Part shown: one piece after another, positions 43,801 through 52,451 of the stretch | How positions within the stretch are numbered: the first letter of the stretch is position 1 | Layout: every line of letters starts with the position of its first letter | Assembly (NCBI RefSeq): GCF_003591035.1 | Contig: NZ_QYUO01000003.1 | Coordinates: 992,001 to 1,056,000, forward strand | DNA: 64,000 nt | Reading direction: 5' to 3' | Source: Noviherbaspirillum saxi | Lineage (GTDB): Bacteria; Pseudomonadota; Gammaproteobacteria; Burkholderiales; Burkholderiaceae_D | The notes under the pieces: model-generated | The model's input: only the letters and a program-made list of their open reading frames with translations | What the model was told of the DNA's origin: nothing | Database searches by the model: none | Position numbers and translations under genes: made by a program

Positions 43801-45750
43801 TCACAGGCCAGCCGGGCTAATAGTGTCTTCCTTCGGCTGGGTCGCTGGCGTACTGCGGCTTGCGCGCGGAAAAGCCTTCTTGCCGTATGCGCTCTCTTTA
43901 GTTGAATCGTCATAGCTGAAGCGCGGCCCGTCCGCCTGCCTGTCCAGGCCTTGCACCGGCGCCGCCGGTATGGGCGCGGTCCTGTCGGCAGTATCGATTT
44001 GCGGTGCCGCCGGATGCGCATATTCCGGTCTGGCCGAAGGCGTTTCAAACGGGCGAGAAGCAGATGACACGGCCGGGCGCATGGCCGGTTTCGCGTAAGC
44101 GACGGCCGATGTGGCAACACTGACCGCATGCGGTGCGGTTACTTGCTCAGCCGGTGCCTCTTCTTCCATCTCAACTGCAGGCAGCATCGATGAGTAGTTC
44201 GGCAATTCTCCCTGTTCGGCCGCGCGCGTCAGGCCTGCGAGTTCGAGCTCAATGTCATGACGGTTGGCCGCAAATCGCACCTCCTGCAGGATTTCATCGA
44301 CCGGCATTCCGAGAATGCGCTGCAAGGTCGGCAGAAGCACTGCCTGCGGACAAGCGTTCAGGAAGATATAGCAATGCTGGCCATCCGAGGAAATCAGGTC
44401 GCCCGGACGCGACAGGGCGCTCGAGATAATGACATCGACCATTTCCATGGCTGCGACAGGCCGTCCTATGACCATTGCATAGGGAATATTCAAGGTTTCC
44501 GCGCGATTCAGGATAAGTTCCACTTCGCGGGTGAAGCGCGTCGGCACCAGGTAGCCGCGCAGCCGTGTCGGCAATACGCTGGCCAGTGCCGCTTCGAAAT
44601 TGATGTTGACGTCGCGACTGAAGATCTGCCCGCCGAGCGACTCGATCAGCAGCGGAAGGCGGCTAGCGGGAACGTCGCGGTGAACCACCAGATTGACACC
44701 CAGACGCAATAGCAGCGCTTCATTCTGGTAGCGCAGAGAGGCGCCTTTTTCCCGAACGATGATGCGTACCTGGCGGCCGAGGCTGAGGCGCAAGGTATGC
44801 GCCGCTTCAGCCAGCTGCCGGATATTGCCATCGCGGGAAAAGCTCAGGATGAGTGTCGCCGACCGCTTACCGCGCGTCGCATGCATCATGCCGACCAGCG
44901 TATCCACATGCTGCCAGACCCCGGATACCTGCTGCGCGAGGCTGCCCAGATCCGGATCCATGTAAAAGAAATGCTGCTCGCCGGCTGGAACTTCCTCTAT
45001 AGGCGTCTCGGTATCGGTTTGGGTCGCGGCTTGTTCCGGAGCGGTTGTCTTTGTCGACGCTTCATAGAAGCCAGATTCCAAGGACCGCAGATGGTAATTT
45101 CGCGCAGCAATCGTCCCTTCAGGCGATTGCCAGTAATCGAAGGTCAGTTCCAGGCCGTTTTTGTCTGCGCCCAACCGGGCAATTCCGGTCAGGTTATCCA
45201 TCAATGCATTGATGGCGGCTGCATGCGTTGCGGTGGCACGGGAAAAAACCAGCAAAGCGGTCACGCGGCGCTGCTCGAACCATTTGCGCAGGGTGTCGAT
45301 CTGATCGAGCGCCAGCGATATATCGTGCAGCGCGAGCAATTCGTCGGCCTGGTCGAACAGGATGTAACTGTTTTCCGTGACGTTGAAGTGCTCCAGTTCC
45401 CGCAGAAACATGTCGGTGCCGAAGCGGAACATCCTTTTGGGGAACTCGCTTTGCATCTCGAATACGCTCAGGCGCTCCGTCGCGAGATGCGCGTTCGTAT
45501 CAAGATGTCCAAACGACTCTACACGTTCAAGAAAAACTTCAGGATGCGCCGGGACGACCACCGTGCACCGCACGTTATCATTCAGCGCAGCGCCGAGGCT
45601 TGCAGCCAGAACGGGATAACGTGCCGGCGGGGTCTCCGCAACGAGCGCATACATGCCGCCAGAAATCAGGCTGTCGGAAAGATTGGGCAGACCACGGATT
45701 CCAAGACGCAGGTCTGGCGCCGCGAGCAGAGAATTGGAAGAATCATTCAT
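43801..45750 (-). CDS. bcsE: BcsE, c-di-GMP-binding cellulose regulator
   Basis: A 649-residue cytoplasmic protein. Residues 1-230 are the degenerate ATPase-like N-terminal part, 270-420 include RQVRIIVREKGASLRYQNEA and LLLRLGVNLVVHRDVP, and the GIL domain follows with the c-di-GMP motif Arg-Pro-Gly-Asp (448-451) in SRPGDLISSDG. A low-complexity tail of about 120 residues rich in Ala and Pro ends the protein. BcsE normally stimulates BcsA together with BcsQ. Here it heads an operon with the barrel protein, the PgaC-like synthase and a deacetylase, so it may regulate that synthase instead. Confidence 0.9.
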   Translation of the reverse strand: MNDSSNSLLAAPDLRLGIRGLPNLSDSLISGGMYALVAETPPARYPVLAASLGAALNDNVRCTVVVPAHPEVFLERVESFGHLDTNAHLATERLSVFEMQSEFPKRMFRFGTDMFLRELEHFNVTENSYILFDQADELLALHDISLALDQIDTLRKWFEQRRVTALLVFSRATATHAAAINALMDNLTGIARLGADKNGLELTFDYWQSPEGTIAARNYHLRSLESGFYEASTKTTAPEQAATQTDTETPIEEVPAGEQHFFYMDPDLGSLAQQVSGVWQHVDTLVGMMHATRGKRSATLILSFSRDGNIRQLAEAAHTLRLSLGRQVRIIVREKGASLRYQNEALLLRLGVNLVVHRDVPASRLPLLIESLGGQIFSRDVNINFEAALASVLPTRLRGYLVPTRFTREVELILNRAETLNIPYAMVIGRPVAAMEMVDVIISSALSRPGDLISSDGQHCYIFLNACPQAVLLPTLQRILGMPVDEILQEVRFAANRHDIELELAGLTRAAEQGELPNYSSMLPAVEMEEEAPAEQVTAPHAVSVATSAVAYAKPAMRPAVSSASRPFETPSARPEYAHPAAPQIDTADRTAPIPAAPVQGLDRQADGPRFSYDDSTKESAYGKKAFPRASRSTPATQPKEDTISPAGL

Positions 45751-46466
45751 GGCTACGTATTCCTGTCTTGCCGGTTAGTCAGGTACTGGAGTCGACTGCC
45801 GGAGTGTTCTTCAGGTCGGTCGAACCTCTTGTTGAAACTGCCGGATAGGCATTTCCAAGTGCTGAAAAAGTAGTCCAGATCAATGCAAGCCGCGGTAATA
45901 CAGCACCTACAAAAATCGGCATTGGAAATTTCCCAGAATCATGCAAAATTCTACCTGAATTGAGCTTAAGCAACTTCTTTTATCGCTCTAAAGCATTGTT
46001 TTTGACAGGATTTCGGAAAGAGGCACATCCGTCATGCAACAGTCCAGCCAGGAGTTTCATGCATTCGAAAATAAAACGGTGAGTAAGCTATTCATGTCCG
46101 ATGCCGAATGAACGATGGCAGTGTCGGATGAAAGACGAGTCACAACAAAGTGAGAACAAGATTGCGTTCTCATGGCCCGTGTGGATTCGTTGAACACCAA
46201 AGCACTTGGTGGTTGCGCCATCGGCAGAGGTTTTTAAGCTCTTGAGTTATAGCGTCGGACCGAGAATGCGGCATAATCGATATTTCCGGAGTGAAACCGG
46301 CTTCGACTACCTTTATGCCGGCTTTCTGTCGAGATTCACGATCTTTGATCGCGGCGAGGAGGTCTGTGGCCTGTTTCAGACCGTGACAAAGAAGGCTTTG
46401 TGAAAGACCTTCAGGTACCACGTACTACCAACATCTGGATGGGTACGCTTATAAGACGAGACGAAA
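45751..46466. promoter_or_regulatory. 716-bp divergent intergenic region of the polysaccharide locus
   Basis: It lies between bcsE (leftward) and the secreted-protein/deacetylase pair (rightward) and must hold promoters for both. It is AT-richer than its neighbours. Two overlapping frames at 46170-46421 (minus) and 46206-46403 (plus) match nothing I recognise. I see no clear -24/-12 site, no strong hairpin and no tRNA or insertion-sequence end. Confidence 0.5.
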
Positions 46467-46922
46467 ATGGTTTCCTTGCGTTTTTTCATGTCGATGGCGG
46501 AACTGCGCTTTGTCGCAAGATGCGGCTTGCTGTGCTTGCTGGGCTCGGCTTTTTGCACGACAGTCGCCAATGCCGCCAATTCCCAAACGGCCTCCGGCAG
46601 CGCAGACACTGCAAAAAGATCTCTACTGCCCTTCCCATCAAGCGCGACTATTCATCAACCGATCCTGCAAAAGGCGCCCGTAGGCCAAATCGCTTTACCG
46701 CCGACCAAGCCGGCCGCGCCAGAAGTGCCGCTGCCGACGCGTATGGCGCCGGCGCTTGCGCTGCAACCCGAAGGCGCGATTGTCTTGATCGGTCCGGTGG
46801 TCGACGTTCCGCCGCCTTCTCCTCCGCAGGCTGCAGTAGCCGCAGCGGCGCCTGCCGCAGTTGCTCCACGGATGGCGCTCGTTCCTGACGCGCCTTACAA
46901 AGCACCTGTCTATTCCGATTGA
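46467..46922 (+). CDS. Small secreted Pro/Ala-rich protein
   Basis: A 151-residue protein with a signal peptide (VARCGLLCLLGSAFCTTVAN, likely cut after VANA) and a mature part made mainly of Pro, Ala and Val, with IVLIGPVVDVPPPSPPQAAV and the end YKAPVYSD. No catalytic motif is visible. Its stop overlaps an in-frame TTG of the deacetylase gene (TTGA), the same junction type seen before the other deacetylase paralogue. It might be a flexible periplasmic linker or scaffold. I do not recognise the family. Confidence 0.7.
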   Translation: MVSLRFFMSMAELRFVARCGLLCLLGSAFCTTVANAANSQTASGSADTAKRSLLPFPSSATIHQPILQKAPVGQIALPPTKPAAPEVPLPTRMAPALALQPEGAIVLIGPVVDVPPPSPPQAAVAAAAPAAVAPRMALVPDAPYKAPVYSD

Positions 46923-46981
46923 ACGAAACGAAGAATGGTGAAGATGTTGATGCTATTGAATCACAATTGGAATCTGTCGAT

Positions 46982-48751
46982 ATGAGCTTAGTACGATTGA
47001 TGCGCACCCTGCTTGGCATGGTATGCGTGGTAGTAGCGATGGCGGGCGGTAAGGTACATGCATCCGATCTTGGCAGCTTGCGTTCGGTCTATCTCTACAG
47101 CAGTCCCGCAACCGGTGCGTTCTTTAAAGCCAATGACAGTGACTACAACAATCTGCTGGGTTATTGGCGCCTGTATCTGAAGAAGTTCGGCAAGGACTTC
47201 CGCGAAGTCAACCGTTCGGAACTCATCGCTAACCTGTCTCCCGGCGTACTGGTTCTTGGCTCGGCGCTACTGCTGGACGACGAGGAACGGCGTGCAATCG
47301 ACGCATTCACCCGGCGAGGCGGCAGCGTGCTCGCGACCTGGGGAACCGGTGCGCGGGACGGTCTGGGGAAATGGCGAGGTTATGGATTCTTGTCGGACAT
47401 GTTCGAAGTAAAGGTTGCGGGAGAAGTCAGCCGCGACCAGGAAGCATGGTTCCTCATGCCATTCGGCGATGGTCCTGTCACCTGGCCGCTGCCGGCGGGC
47501 CGCCGCATGTATCTCGGGAAGACCGCGGAAAACATGCTGCGCATCGATGCAAGACAGCTGGCTGCGCGCTACATGGACTGGAACCGCGCCCCGGATTTTG
47601 CGCAGGCTAATGGAGCCATCGCCTATTCGGAGTTGCATGGCGCACGGCGCCTGTATATCGGTTTTTCAGAAGCCTCCTGGGATTATCATACGCGCGACGA
47701 CATCACCCAGATGCTCGATGCGATGCTCGCATGGCTGATGCGGGAGCCGCGCATTTTCAAGGCGGCCTGGCCGGACGGCAAGACCGCGACCCAGCTTCTG
47801 GAAATGGATACCGAAGCCTTGTTCGAGAATGGCGTTCACTTTGCAAAGCAGCTTGATGATTCGAATATTCGCGGCACGTTTTATTCACTGACCAGCGAAG
47901 CGATCAAGAATCCCGAACTGGTTCGCAGTCTTCTGCGACGCGGACATGAAATCGCCTATCACGCCGATATCCACATCGGCTTCCAGAATCAAAAGCCCGA
48001 GCAGCAGGAACAGCGCATCTTGAACATGCTGGATCAGATGCGCAAGATTGTAGGGCCGAACCTTGCACCGCATACCGGTTTCCGCGCACCGACGGAGTCT
48101 TACGACAAGACCACCGAAATCCTGTTGCGCAAGCACGGCATGAAGCACCATGCCGCGGATCCGTCATCGACCGAGGATCGCTTGCCGTTTTTTTCGAAAT
48201 CCGAAAAGAACCTGAGCACCGAAGAGGCGCTCGTGGTTTTGCCGCGCACGAATTCGGACGATATTACCTTCCGCATGGCGGGAATGAATAACGAAAAAGT
48301 CACGAAGAACCTGCTTCAGGATTTCGAGCACGTGGTGGAGATGGGCGCATTCGGATTGCTGTCGGTGCACTCGCAAAACTATGGCCCCGATGGCCCGATG
48401 ACGTTGACCATGCCGACCCTGTTCAAGCGTATCGCCGAACTGCGCAACCGGCTTTGGCTGCCCCGTGCCGATGAAGTTGCCGCATGGTGGCGCGCTCGCG
48501 AACGGGTGACCTGGCGCGCCGACCATGAAGGTGGACAGCACGTGATCAACTTTGCCGTTCGCCCGCCGGGCATGGTCAAGGGTCTTTCGTTCATCGTCAC
48601 GCATCCGCGCGCTGGCATGCTGCCGATGCACGTGGAAGCGATGAGTCCCTATGCACCAGCTGCGGAGATCCGGCCGATCGATGCGTTCCGGTCCGCCATC
48701 GTATTCAGCAACGCGCATACGGGTAGCTACCAGTATCGCGTGCTCTTTTAG
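46982..48751 (+). CDS. Second NodB-type deacetylase paralogue with an altered metal motif
   Basis: From the ATG at 46982 it is 589 residues: signal peptide (LMRTLLGMVCVVVAMAGGKV), the same amidotransferase-like domain as the 38414 protein (GVLVLGSALLLDDEERRAID, GGSVLATWGTGARDG) and a NodB-type domain with His-x3-His in AYHADIHIGF, GFRAPTESYD and LLSVHSQNYG. Where the paralogue has DTEDGF, this one has DTEALF, so the Asp and Gly equivalent to the DDG motif are lost. It may be catalytically weak, act on another substrate or bind polymer. It also lacks the membrane anchor and is probably periplasmic. A TTG at 46919 is a possible earlier start. Confidence 0.85.
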   Translation: MSLVRLMRTLLGMVCVVVAMAGGKVHASDLGSLRSVYLYSSPATGAFFKANDSDYNNLLGYWRLYLKKFGKDFREVNRSELIANLSPGVLVLGSALLLDDEERRAIDAFTRRGGSVLATWGTGARDGLGKWRGYGFLSDMFEVKVAGEVSRDQEAWFLMPFGDGPVTWPLPAGRRMYLGKTAENMLRIDARQLAARYMDWNRAPDFAQANGAIAYSELHGARRLYIGFSEASWDYHTRDDITQMLDAMLAWLMREPRIFKAAWPDGKTATQLLEMDTEALFENGVHFAKQLDDSNIRGTFYSLTSEAIKNPELVRSLLRRGHEIAYHADIHIGFQNQKPEQQEQRILNMLDQMRKIVGPNLAPHTGFRAPTESYDKTTEILLRKHGMKHHAADPSSTEDRLPFFSKSEKNLSTEEALVVLPRTNSDDITFRMAGMNNEKVTKNLLQDFEHVVEMGAFGLLSVHSQNYGPDGPMTLTMPTLFKRIAELRNRLWLPRADEVAAWWRARERVTWRADHEGGQHVINFAVRPPGMVKGLSFIVTHPRAGMLPMHVEAMSPYAPAAEIRPIDAFRSAIVFSNAHTGSYQYRVLF

Positions 48752-48823
48752 CGGGCTGTAGTTTGTACGCCTGATTGTCGCCACAGCCCGTCACGCAAGT
48801 ACGATCGTCATTTCACAGTGAAA

Positions 48824-49372
48824 ATGAATCTCTCTAAAACTATGCTGCTTGCCGTAGTTCTGACGGGAATCTCATTTGCCGCGCATGCGGCGGAACCGGT
48901 TTCTCAGACTGCGGTGCAGCAAGCCGAGCATGGGATGCAGCGCTTCATGCAATCATGCATGAGCACGCGTACTTCGCCGGACCTGGTGCGTCGGGCGGCG
49001 GAAGAAGCTGGCCTTCGTCTGCTGCGCCCTGAGGCTGCGCATGTTTTCCTGCGCGGCACAGCGGGGTATGTGTGGACCGAAGAAAACGAACTGGGTAACT
49101 TTGCAGTGGCTCTCCGCGACGATGGTATTTGCTCGGTATTTCTGCGCAAGGTCGATGCAGCGATCCTGGATGAGAAAGTGCAATTCTGGCTTCCGCCAAA
49201 GGAATCCGGCTATACAACGGCGCCCGTATCGCAAAACACAGGATCAAAAGAACTGAAGACGACTGCGTACAATATCTTTCATTCGGGAACACCCTTTGCA
49301 ACCTGGGTACTCAGTACGTCGACGGCAGACAATGCCAATTTTCAGGGCGTGATTTCAATGAAAAGATATTAG
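48824..49372 (+). CDS. Secreted protein of unknown function
   Basis: A protein of about 182 residues with a signal peptide (SKTMLLAVVLTGISFAAHAA). The mature part has two Cys (QSCMSTR and DDGICSVFL), compatible with one disulphide, and segments such as FLRGTAGYVWTEENELGNFA. I do not recognise a family with confidence; it recalls small exported NMCC_0638-like proteins. It follows the deacetylase by 72 bases and is probably co-transcribed. ATG 48824 was preferred to GTG 48818. Confidence 0.75.
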   Translation: MNLSKTMLLAVVLTGISFAAHAAEPVSQTAVQQAEHGMQRFMQSCMSTRTSPDLVRRAAEEAGLRLLRPEAAHVFLRGTAGYVWTEENELGNFAVALRDDGICSVFLRKVDAAILDEKVQFWLPPKESGYTTAPVSQNTGSKELKTTAYNIFHSGTPFATWVLSTSTADNANFQGVISMKRY

Positions 49373-49579
49373 GCCGTTAATGCCTGTTATCTCATGTTTG
49401 ATTTTCCTTTAGCTTCATTTAATGAACGAGCAGGACGGGAAGAAAAGCGTACAAGAGACAAAGTTAGTCGTAAAATTATGACCGATCCGCAGATGCGTCC
49501 CATGATGGGAGCATCTGTTCGCGATGTAGGGCTGTAGCCATGCATGTAACCGGGCGCAACACATGCCAAGGAGAACGCC

Positions 49580-50053
49580 ATGACGCTTCAACAAGCACCA
49601 ATCGTGAAAGCACAGATGCTCATTCGCCGGCCAGTCACGGAAGTATTTGAGGCATTCATTGATCCTGCTGTCACGACCAGGTTTTGGTTCACCAAGAGCA
49701 GTGGAAAGCTGGAACCCAGTGCAAAGGTTCGCTGGGATTGGGAAATGTATGGCGTTTCCACACAAGTCAGCGTAAAACAGCTTGAGCAGAATAAGAAGAT
49801 ATTGATTGAGTGGGATGATCCACCTTGTCCGGTCGAATGGCTGTTCACTTCCTACGCGGACAATACCACGCTCGTTCGTATAGCCAATTGGGGCTTTCGC
49901 GGCTCGCCGGAGGAAGTGATGGCTCAAGCCATCGATTCCATGGGGGGATTCTCGTTTGTGCTGGCGGGGCTCAAGGCGCTGCTTGAGCACAATATCAGCC
50001 TAAACCTTGTCGCCGATCACCATTCGACCACCGTTGACAAGGAAAGCACATAA
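49580..50053 (+). CDS. SRPBCC / AHSA1-like domain protein
   Basis: A 157-residue START-like fold protein. It shows the family opening IVKAQMLIRRPVTEVFEAFIDPAVTTRFWFTKSSG, KVRWDWEMYGV and the closing long helix MAQAIDSMGGFSFVLAGLKALLEHN. AAGGAGA precedes the ATG. Members bind small hydrophobic ligands; no specific role is evident. It separates the deacetylase group from the leftward bcs operon and may be unrelated to it. Confidence 0.88.
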   Translation: MTLQQAPIVKAQMLIRRPVTEVFEAFIDPAVTTRFWFTKSSGKLEPSAKVRWDWEMYGVSTQVSVKQLEQNKKILIEWDDPPCPVEWLFTSYADNTTLVRIANWGFRGSPEEVMAQAIDSMGGFSFVLAGLKALLEHNISLNLVADHHSTTVDKEST

Positions 50054-50149
50054 ACAGGCAGTCGCAGTGGAAAGTTGAACATCACCGTTAATCCGGGCTC
50101 ATCCAGATTAAGTCGAAAATTATGTCAACATCAACACGGCGCGAATGCA

Positions 50150-51253
50150 TCACTGCGGCTTCTGCCCACGTCGCGGCGTCGTCCGGCGCAGAAAGTGTTC
50201 GACCAGCTGGTCGTTGTCGTATCCGAGAATGAAAAACACAATCCCGGCCAGCTGTTCTTGCACAAGATAATCGGTCTTGCGGTCCAGTGACCACCAATCC
50301 TCGAACCATCCCTCGAAATACTGGCCGTTGGCCGCCTTGAAATGGTATTGCGTCGAGGCGCTGACCGGATCATGGTATGAACCGTATTGCTGAACGCGGT
50401 TTTGCACATTGACCTGAATCGCCGGCACCAGCCCGGGTGCAATCGGGGAAAAGGACGTGGTCACGCCTTTCGCAATGGTCGGACTGCGCTGCTTGAGTCC
50501 CTTGACCTGCCATTCATAGCCGTACAACGGAAAGCCCACATACATACTTTTTTTCGGCACGCCGAGCCCGGTGGCTTTGGAGACGGCCTTTTCCCAAGTC
50601 ACGACTTCATCCCCGCGCAGGGGAGCGACCGGTCCGGCGGCCTTGCTGCCGACCCAGTGCGAGTCATAGCCCTGCAACACCACATGGTCGACAACGGCAA
50701 GCGTTGGGGCGTCGTACAGCAAGGATTCGTCACCCATGGGCAGGAAAACCGACAGCGCTCGTGCCGGGCTTTGTGCATGCAGGCGCTTGGAAAGTTCTTG
50801 CACGAAGGCGCGGTAATTGGCCCGCGTTTCCGGGCGCACAGGGGCGTAGATTTCGAAATCGAGTTGCAAGCCGGCGACATCTTTATGGCTTGCCAGCGCG
50901 GTGGCGTTCTCCAGTAAACGTCGTGTTGCTTCGGCGGATGTGAAGAGGTTGTCGAACGACTTCGGATCGAACAGCGTCAGCGTTAAATCAAGCGCGACAC
51001 CCTGCCGTTTGACCGCCTGACGCAGTTCACCGAACTTGTCCGGCCAGCCGTTCCGTTCAGAGATATCGCCGTTACCGTTGACACTGATCTCGAAAAACAG
51101 CAAACGCTTTAACTGATCGAGGGAAGCGGTACGCCAACTGTCGGGTAACCACCATGCAAAATAGGCCCAGGCTTTGGGAGCCTCCGCCGATGCGGTGGCT
51201 TGCGTCAAAAGCAGGGCGACGAATAGCGCGCGGCGTAGCAAGGAAAGAAGCAT
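50150..51253 (-). CDS. GH18-like secreted glycosidase of the polysaccharide operon
   Basis: A 367-residue TIM-barrel protein with a signal peptide (residues 1-23). It resembles glycoside hydrolase family 18 (chitinase-like): WAYFAWWLPDSW, the catalytic strand VAGLQLDFEIYAP, where Asp132 and Glu134 match the last part of DxxDxDxE, and VVLQGYDSHWVGS, YVGFPLYGYEW and GIVFFILGYDND. The first two Asp of the motif are replaced. It sits where cellulose loci carry the endoglucanase BcsZ, so it may trim or release a GlcNAc-containing polymer. Its start shares one base with the stop of bcsQ. Confidence 0.78.
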   Translation of the reverse strand: MLLSLLRRALFVALLLTQATASAEAPKAWAYFAWWLPDSWRTASLDQLKRLLFFEISVNGNGDISERNGWPDKFGELRQAVKRQGVALDLTLTLFDPKSFDNLFTSAEATRRLLENATALASHKDVAGLQLDFEIYAPVRPETRANYRAFVQELSKRLHAQSPARALSVFLPMGDESLLYDAPTLAVVDHVVLQGYDSHWVGSKAAGPVAPLRGDEVVTWEKAVSKATGLGVPKKSMYVGFPLYGYEWQVKGLKQRSPTIAKGVTTSFSPIAPGLVPAIQVNVQNRVQQYGSYHDPVSASTQYHFKAANGQYFEGWFEDWWSLDRKTDYLVQEQLAGIVFFILGYDNDQLVEHFLRRTTPRRGQKPQ

Positions 51254-51999
51254 TAGCTGCTGCTGTCCAGTACCCAGTCAGCCAGATATTGAATATCGAG
51301 ACTTGCCTTGCAGCCGGGTTCGTATTCAAGCACGGGACGTTCGAACGCAAGCGCCTGCGATACACGCGGATCTTTGTGAATCGCCACCGGCACCAGTTTT
51401 TCCGCATAGCTGGCAAATAGCGCCGATCTGACCTGATGGCCAAGCCGGCTTTGCGTAGGCATCTGATTGATAAGCAGGTGCGTTCCGCTGAAGTCGCTGC
51501 GTTCGGCAGTGTACTGTTCCACCAGCGAAGTCATTTTGGGTATGGTTGCGTACGATGCTGCATCGGCCAGGACGACAATCATTGCGCGCTGCGCCGCCGT
51601 CAGGGCTTGCTGAAGAAATACTGTCGGTCCTGGGGGCGTATCGAGAATCACGTAATCGAAGGCATTGAGATCGAGTGTGGCAATGCCATCCACTACCCAT
51701 TCGGGATAATGTTTGAGTTCTCTTTCGAAGTCTTCCAGTTCCGATTCGTTTACCCGGCCGAAGGGAATGAATTTGACGCCGAAGGGACTATCGAAAATGG
51801 ATTCCGGCGAAATGCCTTCCCGTACCAGACCGGCGATTTCCTCCGGGTCCATGCCAAGATGCAGACGCTGCGCATTCTGGGGGTCGAGATCGATCAGCAA
51901 TACGCGCTTTCTGCGTTGTGCGAGCGCGGTGGCAAGATTGACCGTGATGGACGTTTTGCCGACGCCACCCTTACCGGAAATTAACGCGATTATTTGCAT
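51253..51999 (-). CDS. bcsQ: BcsQ-like MinD/ParA ATPase (copy 1)
   Basis: A 248-residue ATPase with the deviant Walker A SGKGGVGKTSITVNLATAL, DLDPQNAQRLHLGM, DYVILDTPPGPTVF and PVAIHKDPRVSQALAFERPV. BcsQ is needed for polar localisation and assembly of the cellulose machine and works with BcsE. The start at ATG 51999 gives MQIIALISGKGG, the family start; the longer frame overlaps the TPR gene. It is a diverged paralogue of the second copy at 59562, and two copies in one locus are unusual. Confidence 0.9.
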   Translation of the reverse strand: MQIIALISGKGGVGKTSITVNLATALAQRRKRVLLIDLDPQNAQRLHLGMDPEEIAGLVREGISPESIFDSPFGVKFIPFGRVNESELEDFERELKHYPEWVVDGIATLDLNAFDYVILDTPPGPTVFLQQALTAAQRAMIVVLADAASYATIPKMTSLVEQYTAERSDFSGTHLLINQMPTQSRLGHQVRSALFASYAEKLVPVAIHKDPRVSQALAFERPVLEYEPGCKASLDIQYLADWVLDSSS

Positions 52000-52451
52000 G
52001 ATGCTCCGTTGCACACGGTTCTGGATGGTGAATTGTTTGTGGCTTGCCGTGAGCGTGCTGCCCAAAGAGCAGGCGGTTCCTGCAATGTAGCGCTCATCGT
52101 CGAATCCGATGCATCGGACGCGTTGCCATAGCGCTTGATCCATTCATGCAGGTTCGCCAGATTTTCCCGGATGTCGGTCCGATTGGGTGCGAGTTTTTGT
52201 GCGCGCGTCAGGAGTTCGATCGCCGACTGATAGTCGCCTTCGGCGGCTTTCGCCACGGCCAGATTGTTGAATACCACAGCGCTGTTCGGATTGAGCCGAA
52301 GCGCTTCTTCATAACTTTTGGCCGCAGCAGGATATTCGCCTTCGGCGACATAGGCGCGGCCGTGCTGCATGGGATCGGAGGGGGCCGCCCATGAACTGCT
52401 GCTTGCCAGACCAGACAGACATGTCAGCACAAGGAATATATGGCGTTTCAT
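51990..52451 (-). CDS. Small periplasmic TPR protein
   Basis: A 153-residue protein with a signal peptide (HIFLVLTCLSGLASSSSWAA) and about three TPR units (QHGRAYVAEGEYPAAAKSYE, ALRLNPNSAVVFNNLAVAKA, RAQKLAPNRTDIRENLANLH). It overlaps bcsC-like by 4 bases upstream and bcsQ by 10 bases downstream. It may supplement the TPR scaffold of the BcsC-like protein. I know no standard bcs gene name for it. Confidence 0.82.
   Translation of the reverse strand: MKRHIFLVLTCLSGLASSSSWAAPSDPMQHGRAYVAEGEYPAAAKSYEEALRLNPNSAVVFNNLAVAKAAEGDYQSAIELLTRAQKLAPNRTDIRENLANLHEWIKRYGNASDASDSTMSATLQEPPALWAARSRQATNNSPSRTVCNGASCK

Noticed and set aside
44797..45873. Plus-strand open frame of 358 codons across bcsE
   Set aside because: It is a reverse-frame shadow of bcsE, which has recognisable domains including the GIL motif.
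46170..46421. Possible small gene on the minus strand in the intergenic region next to bcsE
   Set aside because: No recognised family, no ribosome site, and an equally open frame exists on the other strand.
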